A stretch of 64,000 nucleotides of DNA from Acidithiobacillus sp. AMEEHan (GTDB taxonomy: Bacteria > Pseudomonadota > Gammaproteobacteria > Acidithiobacillales > Acidithiobacillaceae): NCBI RefSeq assembly GCF_030996345.1, contig NZ_CP118747.1, positions 1,176,001 through 1,240,000 of the forward strand, read 5' to 3'. Of this stretch, positions 1 through 8,006 are shown piece by piece (within the stretch, counting starts at the first letter, position 1; each line of letters starts with the position of its first letter). Under the pieces are notes generated by a model. It searched no databases and was not told the origin of the DNA. It worked only from the letters and a program-made list of their open reading frames with translations. The position numbers were made by a program, and so were the translations under genes.

Positions 1-1
1 T

Positions 2-793
2 TACGGTTTTGTCATCGCTGGTGCCGATGTGCGCCATGTGCCCATGCTGCCGGGTCTCGATTTCTTCGACGAATTGGAAAAGGCGATGAAAGCGGCGTGG
101 CCCAGACCCAAGATGCTGGTTATCAACTTTCCGCATAATCCCACCGCGGAAGTGGTCGATCTCGATTTTTTCGCACGCATCGTCGAGTTTGCCAAGGAGC
201 ACCGCATCTGGGTGGTACATGATCTGGCCTACGCTGATATCGTCTTCGACGGCTATCAGGCGCCGAGCTTTTTGCAGGTGCCGGGAGCCAAGGATGTGGG
301 GGTGGAGTTTTTTACCCTCTCCAAGAGCTACAACATGCCCGGCTGGCGGGTTGGTTTTGCGGCGGGCAATCCCAAGCTGATCGGCGCCCTGGCGCGCATC
401 AAGAGTTATCTCGATTATGGCACCTTCACGCCCATCCAGGTGGCCTCCATCACCGCTCTGGAAGGGCCGCAGGACTGTGTCGAAGAAATTCGCACGATGT
501 ACGAACAGCGGCGCGACGTTCTCTGTGACGGATTGCATGCGGCAGGCTGGGAGGTGACTCGTCCCAAGGCCACCATGTTTGTCTGGGCACGGATTCCGGA
601 AGGGTTGCGCAGCAAGGGATCGCTGGAGTTTGCCAAGATGGTGCTGGAGCGGGCGAAGGTGGCAGTCAGTCCCGGTATTGGTTTTGGTGAGCTCGGGGAT
701 GAATATGTGCGTTTCGGTTTGGTCGAGAACGAGCATCGCACTCGGCAGGCCATTCGCGGCATCAAGCAGATGTTTCGTGAGGGTTGGGGATGA
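2..793 (+). CDS. alaC: Alanine/glutamate-pyruvate aminotransferase AlaC-like, 5'-truncated by window edge
   Basis: Class I/II PLP-dependent aminotransferase. The frame is open from base 2, so the true start lies before the window and 263 residues are visible. Supporting motifs are [10 protein letters not shown], the substrate/PLP region [13 protein letters not shown] and [15 protein letters not shown], whose lysine is expected to form the Schiff base with PLP. This [13 protein letters not shown] block is typical of the AlaC/YfdZ subgroup, which makes alanine from pyruvate and glutamate. It is followed at once by hom and thrC, the usual alaC-hom-thrC arrangement in beta- and gammaproteobacteria, and its TGA overlaps the hom ATG. 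Family is firm; exact amino donor is inferred. Confidence 0.85.
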   Translation, partial: YGFVIAGADVRHVPMLPGLDFFDELEKAMKAAWPRPKMLVINFPHNPTAEVVDLDFFARIVEFAKEHRIWVVHDLAYADIVFDGYQAPSFLQVPGAKDVGVEFFTLSKSYNMPGWRVGFAAGNPKLIGALARIKSYLDYGTFTPIQVASITALEGPQDCVEEIRTMYEQRRDVLCDGLHAAGWEVTRPKATMFVWARIPEGLRSKGSLEFAKMVLERAKVAVSPGIGFGELGDEYVRFGLVENEHRTRQAIRGIKQMFREGWG

Positions 794-2112
794 GTACCGA
801 TAGCCGTCCAGTACGTGTGGGTATTCTGGGCATGGGTACCGTGGGACAGGGTACCGTGCGCGTGTTACTGCGCAACGCCGAAGAAATTACCCGCCGGGTG
901 GGACGTGACCTGCGTTTGGTCCATGCTGCGGTGCGCAGTCCGCAGCGGCTGGAAGGACTCGCCTTCCCGGGCCGGATCAGCGCCGATCCGTGGGCGGTGG
1001 TGCGTGATCCCGAGGTCGATGTGCTGGTCGAGGTCATGGGGGGCACCGGACTCGCGCGCGAGCTGATCCTCGCCGCCATTGACAGCGGCAAGCATGTGGT
1101 TACCGCCAACAAGGCGCTGCTCGCTGAGCATGGCAATGAGATCTTCGCCGCCGCGCAGCGCCGCGGCGTGATGGTGGCCTTTGAGGCGGCGGTAGCCGGG
1201 GCCATTCCCATCATCAAGGCGATCCGTGAGGGGCTCGCCGGCAATCGTATCCATTGGTTGGCGGGCATCATCAATGGCACCAGCAACTATATCCTCACCC
1301 AAATGTTTCGCGAGGGCTGGAGCTTTGCCGAGGCCTTGGCCAAGGCGCAGGAGCTCGGCTATGCCGAGGCCGATCCTGCCCTGGACGTGGATGGTGGCGA
1401 TGCCGCGCACAAGATCACCCTGATGGCCTCCATCGCCTTTGGCATTCCGGTGGATTTTGCCCACTGTCATGTGGAGGGTATCCGCTCGCTGCAGGGCGAG
1501 GATGTGCACTATGCGGCGGAGCTCGGTTACCGCATCAAGCTCTTGGGCATTGCGCGACGGCGCGACGATGGCGTCGAGTTGCGGGTGCATCCGACCCTGA
1601 TTCCACAGGATCACTTGCTTGCGCACGTGGAAGGTCCTTTCAATGCGGTGCTCGCCGACAGCGATGCCGCCGGTCAGAGTCTGTATTACGGCCGCGGTGC
1701 CGGCGGGGATCCGACGGCCAGCGCGGTGGTCGCTGATCTGGTGGACGTGGCGCGGACGATGACCGCCGATCCCAGCAATCGGGTACCGCATCTGGCCTTT
1801 CAGGCGGATGCCCTCAGCCCCTTGCCCTTATTGCCCATGGCCGAAGTCGAAAGCGCTTATTACCTGCGTATTCAGGCGGAGAATCGCGCCGGGGTTCTCG
1901 CCCAGGTGGCGACGATCCTGGCGGAATATCAGATTTCCATCGAGGCGTTGGTGCAGCGCGAGCGACCCGGTGCCGCATCGGTCCCCATCGTTTTGCTCCT
2001 GCATCGTTGTCGTGAAGGTGACCTGGAGCAGGCCATCGCTCGTATCGAGGCTCTTGCCGTCGTCAGCGCGCCGGTGCTGCGCCTGCGCGTCGAGGCCCTG
2101 GACGAAGGCTGA
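790..2112 (+). CDS. hom: Homoserine dehydrogenase
   Basis: Reduces aspartate semialdehyde to homoserine in the Thr/Met/Ile branch. The N-terminus carries the nucleotide-binding motif [11 protein letters not shown] (about residues 12-22), followed by a catalytic domain with TANKALL and the substrate region [11 protein letters not shown]. An ACT domain ends the protein ([21 protein letters not shown] onward), consistent with feedback control by threonine. At 440 residues it matches the usual monofunctional enzyme. I chose ATG 790, which overlaps the alaC stop as ATGA and sits about 7 nt after a GAGGG. An in-frame TTG at 784 would add two residues. No aspartokinase domain is fused. Confidence 0.93.
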   Translation: MSTDSRPVRVGILGMGTVGQGTVRVLLRNAEEITRRVGRDLRLVHAAVRSPQRLEGLAFPGRISADPWAVVRDPEVDVLVEVMGGTGLARELILAAIDSGKHVVTANKALLAEHGNEIFAAAQRRGVMVAFEAAVAGAIPIIKAIREGLAGNRIHWLAGIINGTSNYILTQMFREGWSFAEALAKAQELGYAEADPALDVDGGDAAHKITLMASIAFGIPVDFAHCHVEGIRSLQGEDVHYAAELGYRIKLLGIARRRDDGVELRVHPTLIPQDHLLAHVEGPFNAVLADSDAAGQSLYYGRGAGGDPTASAVVADLVDVARTMTADPSNRVPHLAFQADALSPLPLLPMAEVESAYYLRIQAENRAGVLAQVATILAEYQISIEALVQRERPGAASVPIVLLLHRCREGDLEQAIARIEALAVVSAPVLRLRVEALDEG

Positions 2113-2134
2113 TTTCCACGCAAGGATCTTTGAC

Positions 2135-3268
2135 ATGACCCGTTATACCGGAATTATCGATCGCTACCGTTCGTATCTGCCTCTGGCTCCCGACACTGAG
2201 GCAGTTTCTCTGGGAGAAGGCGATACGCCGCTTATCGAATGCATCAATCTCCCGCGCCAGTTGGGTTTCGACCTACGACTCTTCGTGAAATTCGAGGGAC
2301 TCAATCCCACCGGATCCTTCAAGGATCGCGGTATGACCATGGCGGTGACCAAGGCCAAGGAAGACGGCAGTGAGATGATCATCTGTGCCTCGACCGGCAA
2401 TACCTCTGCCGCTGCCGCCGCTTATGCGGCGCGGGCGGGGATGCGCGCCTTCGTCGTCATTCCCGAAGGCAAGATCGCGCTCGGCAAGCTGTCGCAGGCC
2501 ATGATGCACGGCGCCCTTGTCCTGCAGATTCGCGGCAACTTCGATGCCGGTATGCAGATCGTCCAGGACGTGGCGGCCAACGCTCCCATCACCCTGGTCA
2601 ATTCGGTCAACCCCTATCGTCTGCAAGGGCAGAAAACGGCGGCCTTCGAGATCATCGAGGCCCTGGGCGAGGCGCCGGACTACCATGCCCTGCCGGTAGG
2701 TAACGCCGGCAACATCACTGCCCACTGGATGGGCTACTGCGAGGCCACGGACCCGCGCTGTGATGCCCAGGACGTCCTCACCGGCGCCTGCAAGTTCTGT
2801 GCTGGGCAGTGTCCTTACGGACATCGGACGGGTGCCAGCAAGCGTCCGAAGATGCTCGGCTTTCAGGCGGCAGGGAGCGCGCCTTTCATTGCTGGTGACT
2901 TCGTGCGCGAGCCCGAGACCATCGCCACCGCGATTCGCATTGGCCGCCCGATGTCCTGGGAGCAGGCGCACCAGGTCGCGAAAGAGAGTGGCGGCTGGTT
3001 CGCTGCCCACAGTGATGCGGAAATCCTCGAGGCGCAGCGCTGGCTAGCGCAGTATGAGGGTGTCTTCTGCGAGCCAGCCTCGGCGACCTCCGTCGCTGGC
3101 GTGGTGGCCGCCGCCCGCGCCGGCAAGATCGAGGCCGGGGCAAAGGTGGTTTGTACCCTGACAGGGCACGGCCTGAAAGATCCGGACACCGCCATTGCCC
3201 AGGGAGGTTCGGTGGTCACTGTCGACGCAAATCTGGAGGCGGTGCAGCGCGCCATTCTGGAGCGCTGA
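2135..3268 (+). CDS. thrC: Threonine synthase
   Basis: Converts O-phosphohomoserine to threonine and follows hom directly. PLP-lysine motif NPTGSFKDRGMT (K63), ASTGNTSAAAAAYAARAG phosphate-binding loop and the GNAGNITAHW segment (about residues 189-198) identify the fold-type II enzyme. Start ATG 2135 lies 22 nt after the hom stop; longer in-frame extension upstream is a shadow of hom. At 377 residues it is longer than the roughly 350-residue short-class enzymes I know. The extra length falls in a cysteine-rich stretch (C202, C209, C219, C222, C226) just before the RPKMLGFQAAG block, which could hold a metal or disulfide. Downstream gene overlaps by one base (TGATG). Confidence 0.93.
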   Translation: MTRYTGIIDRYRSYLPLAPDTEAVSLGEGDTPLIECINLPRQLGFDLRLFVKFEGLNPTGSFKDRGMTMAVTKAKEDGSEMIICASTGNTSAAAAAYAARAGMRAFVVIPEGKIALGKLSQAMMHGALVLQIRGNFDAGMQIVQDVAANAPITLVNSVNPYRLQGQKTAAFEIIEALGEAPDYHALPVGNAGNITAHWMGYCEATDPRCDAQDVLTGACKFCAGQCPYGHRTGASKRPKMLGFQAAGSAPFIAGDFVREPETIATAIRIGRPMSWEQAHQVAKESGGWFAAHSDAEILEAQRWLAQYEGVFCEPASATSVAGVVAAARAGKIEAGAKVVCTLTGHGLKDPDTAIAQGGSVVTVDANLEAVQRAILER

Positions 3269-4227
3269 TGGCAAGACTGGGCCTGTGGCTCGCGGGCCTC
3301 CACGGACTGCCCGAGGAAAGGCTCGGCACGTTGCTGCCGAGGCTCTGGGGGCAGGGGAAGGCCGAGCGCTTGGCGGCGCAATCGAGTTTGGAGGCTGCGG
3401 GTCGGCTCTTGGGCTTTTCCGCGCCGCTGCCGGCAGCCGCCCTGCTGGCATGGCAGGAAGGCGTGGACTGCGCCGGTGACTGGGTACTGGCTCTGGAGCC
3501 GGTGGCGATTGGCGGACAGGCGGGGAGGGCAGTGCTGCAGCCCGTCGGTACGCTGCCAGAGGCTGAGGATGCTGCATTGTTCGCTGCAGCCCAGGCCCAT
3601 TTCGTCGCCATGCCCTGGCGGCTGCGGCGAGGCCGGCAGCGTTGGTACCTGTGCAGCCGCTCCCCCCTCGCACTGCATACTCCCGACCCCAACACGGTGT
3701 GGGGGCACGAACCCTTGGTGGAGCGTATTCAGGGTGCCGATGCCCGCGCCGTGCATGCCTTTCTCAATGAATTGCAGATGCTGCTCGCCGCGCATTCCCT
3801 CAATGAAAGGCGTAGTGCCGAGGGTCTCGACCCCTGGTGTTACTTCTGGCCCTGGGGTGAGGGAAGCCTGCCTGACGAGCGTCCGCAAAACCCCTGGACC
3901 CATTTGGCCGCGACCGGCGAGGAGCTGCGCGCGGCCAGGCAGTGGCTGGGGCTGGCGGACTGGATTCCCAACCAGGATCCATGGCCCGAAGCCCTCCTGT
4001 GGGTATGGCCGGAGGATTGGCGTTTTCCCGAGGTGGCGGCCCAGTTCGAGCAGCAGGCAGCCACATTGCAAGGCTTTCGCCGAGGCAGTGGTGCCATCGA
4101 TCTCTATACCGGGCTGCTCGCCCAGGGAGATGGTGTGGAGCATTTGCAGCTCTCACCGGGCAGCCGTTGGGCCTTCTGGCGTCGCCGCAGGCAGCCGGGC
4201 GGGACGCTGCGACACGGACATTGGTAG
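3268..4227 (+). CDS. RpfE-like conserved protein upstream of recJ
   Basis: A 319-residue protein of unknown biochemical role. The stretch AVHAFLNELQMLLAAHSLNE followed by a Trp/Gly-rich WPWGEG segment is typical of the RpfE-type conserved proteins encoded next to recJ in Xanthomonas and many betaproteobacteria. No signal peptide or membrane span is evident and the protein is rich in Trp, Leu and Ala. The start ATG 3268 overlaps the thrC stop (TGATG), and recJ begins 2 nt after its stop, so the genes are probably co-transcribed and translationally coupled. The family assignment comes from motif memory and synteny. The original RpfE regulatory role in virulence should not be transferred. Confidence 0.6.
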   Translation: MARLGLWLAGLHGLPEERLGTLLPRLWGQGKAERLAAQSSLEAAGRLLGFSAPLPAAALLAWQEGVDCAGDWVLALEPVAIGGQAGRAVLQPVGTLPEAEDAALFAAAQAHFVAMPWRLRRGRQRWYLCSRSPLALHTPDPNTVWGHEPLVERIQGADARAVHAFLNELQMLLAAHSLNERRSAEGLDPWCYFWPWGEGSLPDERPQNPWTHLAATGEELRAARQWLGLADWIPNQDPWPEALLWVWPEDWRFPEVAAQFEQQAATLQGFRRGSGAIDLYTGLLAQGDGVEHLQLSPGSRWAFWRRRRQPGGTLRHGHW

Positions 4228-4229
4228 CG

Positions 4230-5993
4230 ATGCGACGTCCGGAAATCTGCACGCGGAAAGTCTCTGCGGAAGTGGAGTCGGCAGCGCTGGCATTAGGCTA
4301 CAGCCCCTTGCAGGCGCGTCTCATTGCCGGTCGGCTGGGCGTGGAGCATGCCGGATGCTTGGCCGATCTGCTATCGGTGAAGCTCGCGCAACTGAGTCCT
4401 CCCGACCTGCTCCCCGACATCAAAGTCGCTGTGCAAGCCACCATCGACGCGCTGCAACGACGCCTGCCGATTCTCCTCATCTCTGATTATGACGCCGATG
4501 GCGCCTCCGCCCACGCGGTGCTGAAACTGGCCTTTCGCGACCATTTTTTCGTCCCAGAAGAGCGGCTGCATAGTTATATCGGCCACCGCCTGCGCGACGG
4601 TTATGGCGTCTCGGAGAACCTCACCGAGCGCATTCTCGCCGAGGCTCCGCGTCCGGCCCTGCTGATCACCGCCGATCAGGGCAGCAGCGATCAGCAGCGC
4701 ATTGCCCGCCTGCAGGCGGCGGGCTTTACCGTCATCGTCACCGATCACCACGGGGTGCCGCAAGCTGGCCCACCCCCCGGCGCCGTGGCGTGCGTCAATC
4801 CGGTCCGCTGCGATTCGCATTTTCCCGATCCGTACATCGCCGGTGTCCATGTTGCCTGGCTCTACTGCTGCGCCGTGCGCCAAGGATTGCAGAGGGCGGG
4901 CTTGCTGCCGGCAGACGCTCCCAAACTGGGCGACTTGCTGGACTTGGTGGCCTTGGGGACGGTGGCGGACTGTGTGGATTTGGCCCGTTCCCCCAATAAC
5001 CGAGCGGTCATCGCGCGGGGTCTGCGCTTGATGAATGGCCCTCGCCGTCGGCCGGTCTGGACCGCCCTCGCCGCTATGACCCGTAGTGGTGCACAGATTG
5101 ACGCGGCCACCCTGGCCTTTCGCTTTGCACCATTGATCAATGCCCGTGGCCGCCTCGATTCGGCGCAGGACAGCGTGCGACTGTTTCTGAGCGAGAACTT
5201 GCCCGAGGCGGAGAGTCTCGCCGTCGTGCTTCTGGAAGATAACCAGGTGCGCAAGGCGGTGCAGGCGCAGATGCTGCGTGGGGCACAGGGGCAGATACAG
5301 GAACAGCTGCGTGCCGGCGCTGCGGCGCTGTGTATTTTTGATCCCGCGGGGCATCCGGGGGTGCAGGGAATCTGCGCGGCCAAGATCGTTGAGGCGACAG
5401 GTCGACCGGTGGCCTTTTTTACTCCCAAGGAAGATCCTGAGCTCGTCAGCGCTTCGCTGCGCAGTATTGGCAGTTTTCATGTGCGGGACGCTCTGGCCGA
5501 GATCGCCATTCGGCACGCCGATGCTTTCCTGGCTTGGGGCGGCCATGCCGGGGCAGGAGGCGTCACTCTGCGGCGCAGCGCCCTGGATGCCTTTCGCAGC
5601 GCCTGGGCAGAGCTGGCGGCGGCACATTTTGCGGAAGAACCGCTCGGCCCGCGCATCTGGACCGATGGCATCCTGCCGACGCTCCCAAGCCTGGAACTAT
5701 TGCAGGAAATCAGCGAATTGGAGCCTTTTGGTCGGCAATGGGAGGCCCCCCTCTTTGTCGGGGACGGGACGATCAGCAGCCTACGACCGGTGGGCGATGG
5801 CCGCCACCTGAAGCTCGCGCTGCGCATGGGCGGCGAGGGTTTCGACGCCATCTGGTTCTTCGCCAGCGAGGATGGTGAGCATCCGGTGCAGGTCGGCCAG
5901 CAAATCCGTTTCGCCTATGCCCTGGAGCGCAACCACTGGCGCGGTGAATCGCGCCTGCAACTGCAGATTCGTCACGCCGAACCCAGCGCCTAG
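4230..5993 (+). CDS. recJ: Single-stranded-DNA-specific exonuclease RecJ
   Basis: 5'-3' ssDNA exonuclease of the DHH phosphoesterase family, used in recombination and mismatch/base-excision repair. Visible metal-binding motifs are ISDYDADGASA (about residues 84-94), VTDHHGVP (DHH at 172-174), GTVADCVDL and the INARGRLDSA motif. The DHHA1 region has the WGGHAGAGGVTL signature and the C-terminus forms the usual OB-like tail. Length (587 residues) fits the family. I chose ATG 4230 immediately after the preceding stop; the longer open frame upstream is a shadow of the neighbouring gene. Downstream is a 50-nt gap with a short GC hairpin (about 5995-6007) lacking a T-run. Confidence 0.94.
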   Translation: MRRPEICTRKVSAEVESAALALGYSPLQARLIAGRLGVEHAGCLADLLSVKLAQLSPPDLLPDIKVAVQATIDALQRRLPILLISDYDADGASAHAVLKLAFRDHFFVPEERLHSYIGHRLRDGYGVSENLTERILAEAPRPALLITADQGSSDQQRIARLQAAGFTVIVTDHHGVPQAGPPPGAVACVNPVRCDSHFPDPYIAGVHVAWLYCCAVRQGLQRAGLLPADAPKLGDLLDLVALGTVADCVDLARSPNNRAVIARGLRLMNGPRRRPVWTALAAMTRSGAQIDAATLAFRFAPLINARGRLDSAQDSVRLFLSENLPEAESLAVVLLEDNQVRKAVQAQMLRGAQGQIQEQLRAGAAALCIFDPAGHPGVQGICAAKIVEATGRPVAFFTPKEDPELVSASLRSIGSFHVRDALAEIAIRHADAFLAWGGHAGAGGVTLRRSALDAFRSAWAELAAAHFAEEPLGPRIWTDGILPTLPSLELLQEISELEPFGRQWEAPLFVGDGTISSLRPVGDGRHLKLALRMGGEGFDAIWFFASEDGEHPVQVGQQIRFAYALERNHWRGESRLQLQIRHAEPSA

Positions 5994-6046
5994 TCCCGCG
6001 AGGCGGGCGGCTATCGTCACAATCCTTCACGGAAAAGTTTTTGAAG

Positions 6047-7006
6047 ATGGCGTTGGCCTCGCCGTACTATCAGCGAATGGTGAATGACATTTCTTGCCCG
6101 CAACAATCATCGGTTCTGCTGATCCTGGGAATGCATCGGAGTGGCACCAGCGCTGTCGCTCGGGCTGTTGAAAGCTTCGGGTTGTCTCTAGGAGATCGAC
6201 TCCTCGGTAGCGCGCCAGATAATCCGAAAGGTTATTGGGAAGACGCCGACGGCGTAGCCCTCAACCAGAGAATACTGGAACAGTGCGCGTTGCGCTGGAA
6301 TGAGGCGCGCATACTCTCGGCAAAACAATTGCTGACTACCGCAGGGGACAGCCTCTGCGCTTCCGCAACAGACCTGTTAGCCAACCGCGTAGCATGCTGG
6401 GGGAGCTGGGCGTTCAAGGACCCGAGAACGCTTCGGACCCTGCCGATCTGGCTACATGCCGCCGGGCAGGCGCAGGTTGAAATTCGGAGTTTGCTGGTTT
6501 TGCGCCATCCCCTGGAAATTTGTGCATCCCTGGCGACACGGAATCAGATGGATTCGCTCCGCGCGCAGTTGATGTGGGCAGCCCATTGGTTACCCTTTCT
6601 ACCGTTGTTACGGGGAGGCAGCATGGCCGTCGTTCAATACGACGAGGTCTTGTCGGCCCCTGTCCGCGTGCTGAGTCGGGTTGCGGAGCAATTGGGCTAC
6701 ACAGTCAATCAAGAAAGTCTGCAGCAGTATGGGAAATGCTTCCTTGATCGTAATCTGCGCCATCACCAGGCCGAAAGCGGAGAGAAACGATTATTGCCTT
6801 TGGTAGCCGATACCTACGCGCTGCTACGGGAGCTTGATGCACTGCCGGCAGAGGCTTTCTGGCTGGCCTGGAAAGACCTGCAGGTACGTCATCGCGAGTG
6901 GTCGGATCTATACGCTTTGCTCGATGCGGAGACCGAGTGGCGGCGGCGCAGACGCGGAGCTTGGTGGAGGTGGTCTCATGGACAGTTCCAACACAGTCGT
7001 GCCTGA
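6047..7006 (+). CDS. Sulfotransferase family protein
   Basis: Likely transfers sulfate from PAPS to a glycan or other acceptor. The 5'-phosphosulfate-binding loop LILGMHRSGTSAVARAVES lies near the N-terminus and a 3'-phosphate-binding segment LLVLRHPLEICASL in the middle; both are classic for the Sulfotransfer family. No signal peptide. The start is uncertain: TTG 6041, ATG 6047 and ATG 6077 are in frame, and I chose 6047 because GGAAAAG lies 9 nt upstream. The reading frame overlaps the following glycosyltransferase by 29 nt. Together they look like a small surface-glycan module placed between housekeeping recJ and copper genes. Acceptor unknown. Confidence 0.75.
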   Translation: MALASPYYQRMVNDISCPQQSSVLLILGMHRSGTSAVARAVESFGLSLGDRLLGSAPDNPKGYWEDADGVALNQRILEQCALRWNEARILSAKQLLTTAGDSLCASATDLLANRVACWGSWAFKDPRTLRTLPIWLHAAGQAQVEIRSLLVLRHPLEICASLATRNQMDSLRAQLMWAAHWLPFLPLLRGGSMAVVQYDEVLSAPVRVLSRVAEQLGYTVNQESLQQYGKCFLDRNLRHHQAESGEKRLLPLVADTYALLRELDALPAEAFWLAWKDLQVRHREWSDLYALLDAETEWRRRRRGAWWRWSHGQFQHSRA

Positions 7007-8006
7007 GCAAGCGACACCACCGTTCCCGGTATTCGTCATCACGCTGATACAACGAGAGGAGCGTCGCGCCCATGTTGCGGCGCTGCAGCGATCGGTTCCC
7101 TATCCGCTCACGGTATTTCCGGCGATCACCCCGCAATCGTATGCCGAGGTCCCAAGCTATGACCAAAGATATCGTCAGCATCACTTTGGCTACGATCTGA
7201 CCTTGGGAGAGCTCGGCTGTTTGCTCAGCCATCGATCGTTATGGGAAGAATGCGTTCGGCGCAATCAGACCTTGTGTATTCTAGAGGACGACGTAGAGTT
7301 ATCTGCAGACTTTTCGGTCATTCTCCATCAGGCGCTAGCAAAAGAATCGCAATGGGACATCCTACGATTTCTCGCGGAGCGTTGGGATCGTTGGCGGGTC
7401 CCCGTTCTTGGACTGAGGGAGGACCGTATCTTGACCCACTATCCACGCCCGGCGATGGGTACCGCGGCGTACCTGATCCAGCCGCAGGCTGCACGTCAAC
7501 TCTTGCGGATGACCGAACGGATCCGTATTCCCGTGGATCAGGTAATGGACCGATTCTGGGTACATCGCATGAAACTGCGGGTGGTGGAGCCGTATCCAGT
7601 CACCATCACCTTGTCTTATCCATCAGCCATTGCAGAACGAGGATGGCAAGCGTGCCATGCTGATCGCCCGCGCCCGTGGTGGCGGCGCCTGCAGCGCGAT
7701 GCACGCAATGGAACGGAGCGATTACTGGGGATTCTCTTCAGCCTGCCCCTGCTGTGGCTCGCATGGCGCTTCTGGTGCAGAACAAAATTCGACTCAAGTT
7801 CTTGCCCTACAGACGTACCGGCGGGAGTCTTTTTTCAGTCAACCACCAGTCAGCAGGAAAAGGCGCGAATCCGCCGCAGGCGCAAGCTGTTGCCAAGAAC
7901 GAAGATTGAGGAAAAGCCCATGGCAACGCCGGCGAGCATGGGATTGAGCTGCACACCCCAGGGCAGAAAGACTCCGGCGGCGAGGGGCAGCAAGAGAATG
8001 TTGTAA
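6978..8006 (+). CDS. Glycosyltransferase family 25 (LPS-type) protein
   Basis: Resembles the GT25 family of LOS/LPS and collagen-type galactosyltransferases. Diagnostic segments are FVITLIQREERRAHV at the N-terminus, LGELGCLLSHRSLWEECV, and CILEDDVELSADF, where EDDVE is the expected metal/sugar-nucleotide DxD-type motif. The GT25 core ends around residue 230-250, but the frame stays open to 342 residues, adding an Arg-rich tail antisense to the 3' end of copA. The overlap with copA is 157 nt. Start ATG 6978 lies inside the sulfotransferase gene (29-nt overlap). Core identification is good; the tail may not be meaningful. Confidence 0.75.
   Translation: MDSSNTVVPEQATPPFPVFVITLIQREERRAHVAALQRSVPYPLTVFPAITPQSYAEVPSYDQRYRQHHFGYDLTLGELGCLLSHRSLWEECVRRNQTLCILEDDVELSADFSVILHQALAKESQWDILRFLAERWDRWRVPVLGLREDRILTHYPRPAMGTAAYLIQPQAARQLLRMTERIRIPVDQVMDRFWVHRMKLRVVEPYPVTITLSYPSAIAERGWQACHADRPRPWWRRLQRDARNGTERLLGILFSLPLLWLAWRFWCRTKFDSSSCPTDVPAGVFFQSTTSQQEKARIRRRRKLLPRTKIEEKPMATPASMGLSCTPQGRKTPAARGSKRML

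Noticed and set aside
2863-4143. 426-codon minus frame across thrC and the RpfE-like gene
   Set aside because: Antisense shadow with no motif or ribosome-binding site.
4371-5627. 418-codon minus frame antisense to recJ
   Set aside because: RecJ motifs on the + strand are unambiguous.
5995-6007. Hairpin CCCGC-GAG-GCGGG after recJ as a terminator
   Set aside because: Only five pairs and no T-run.
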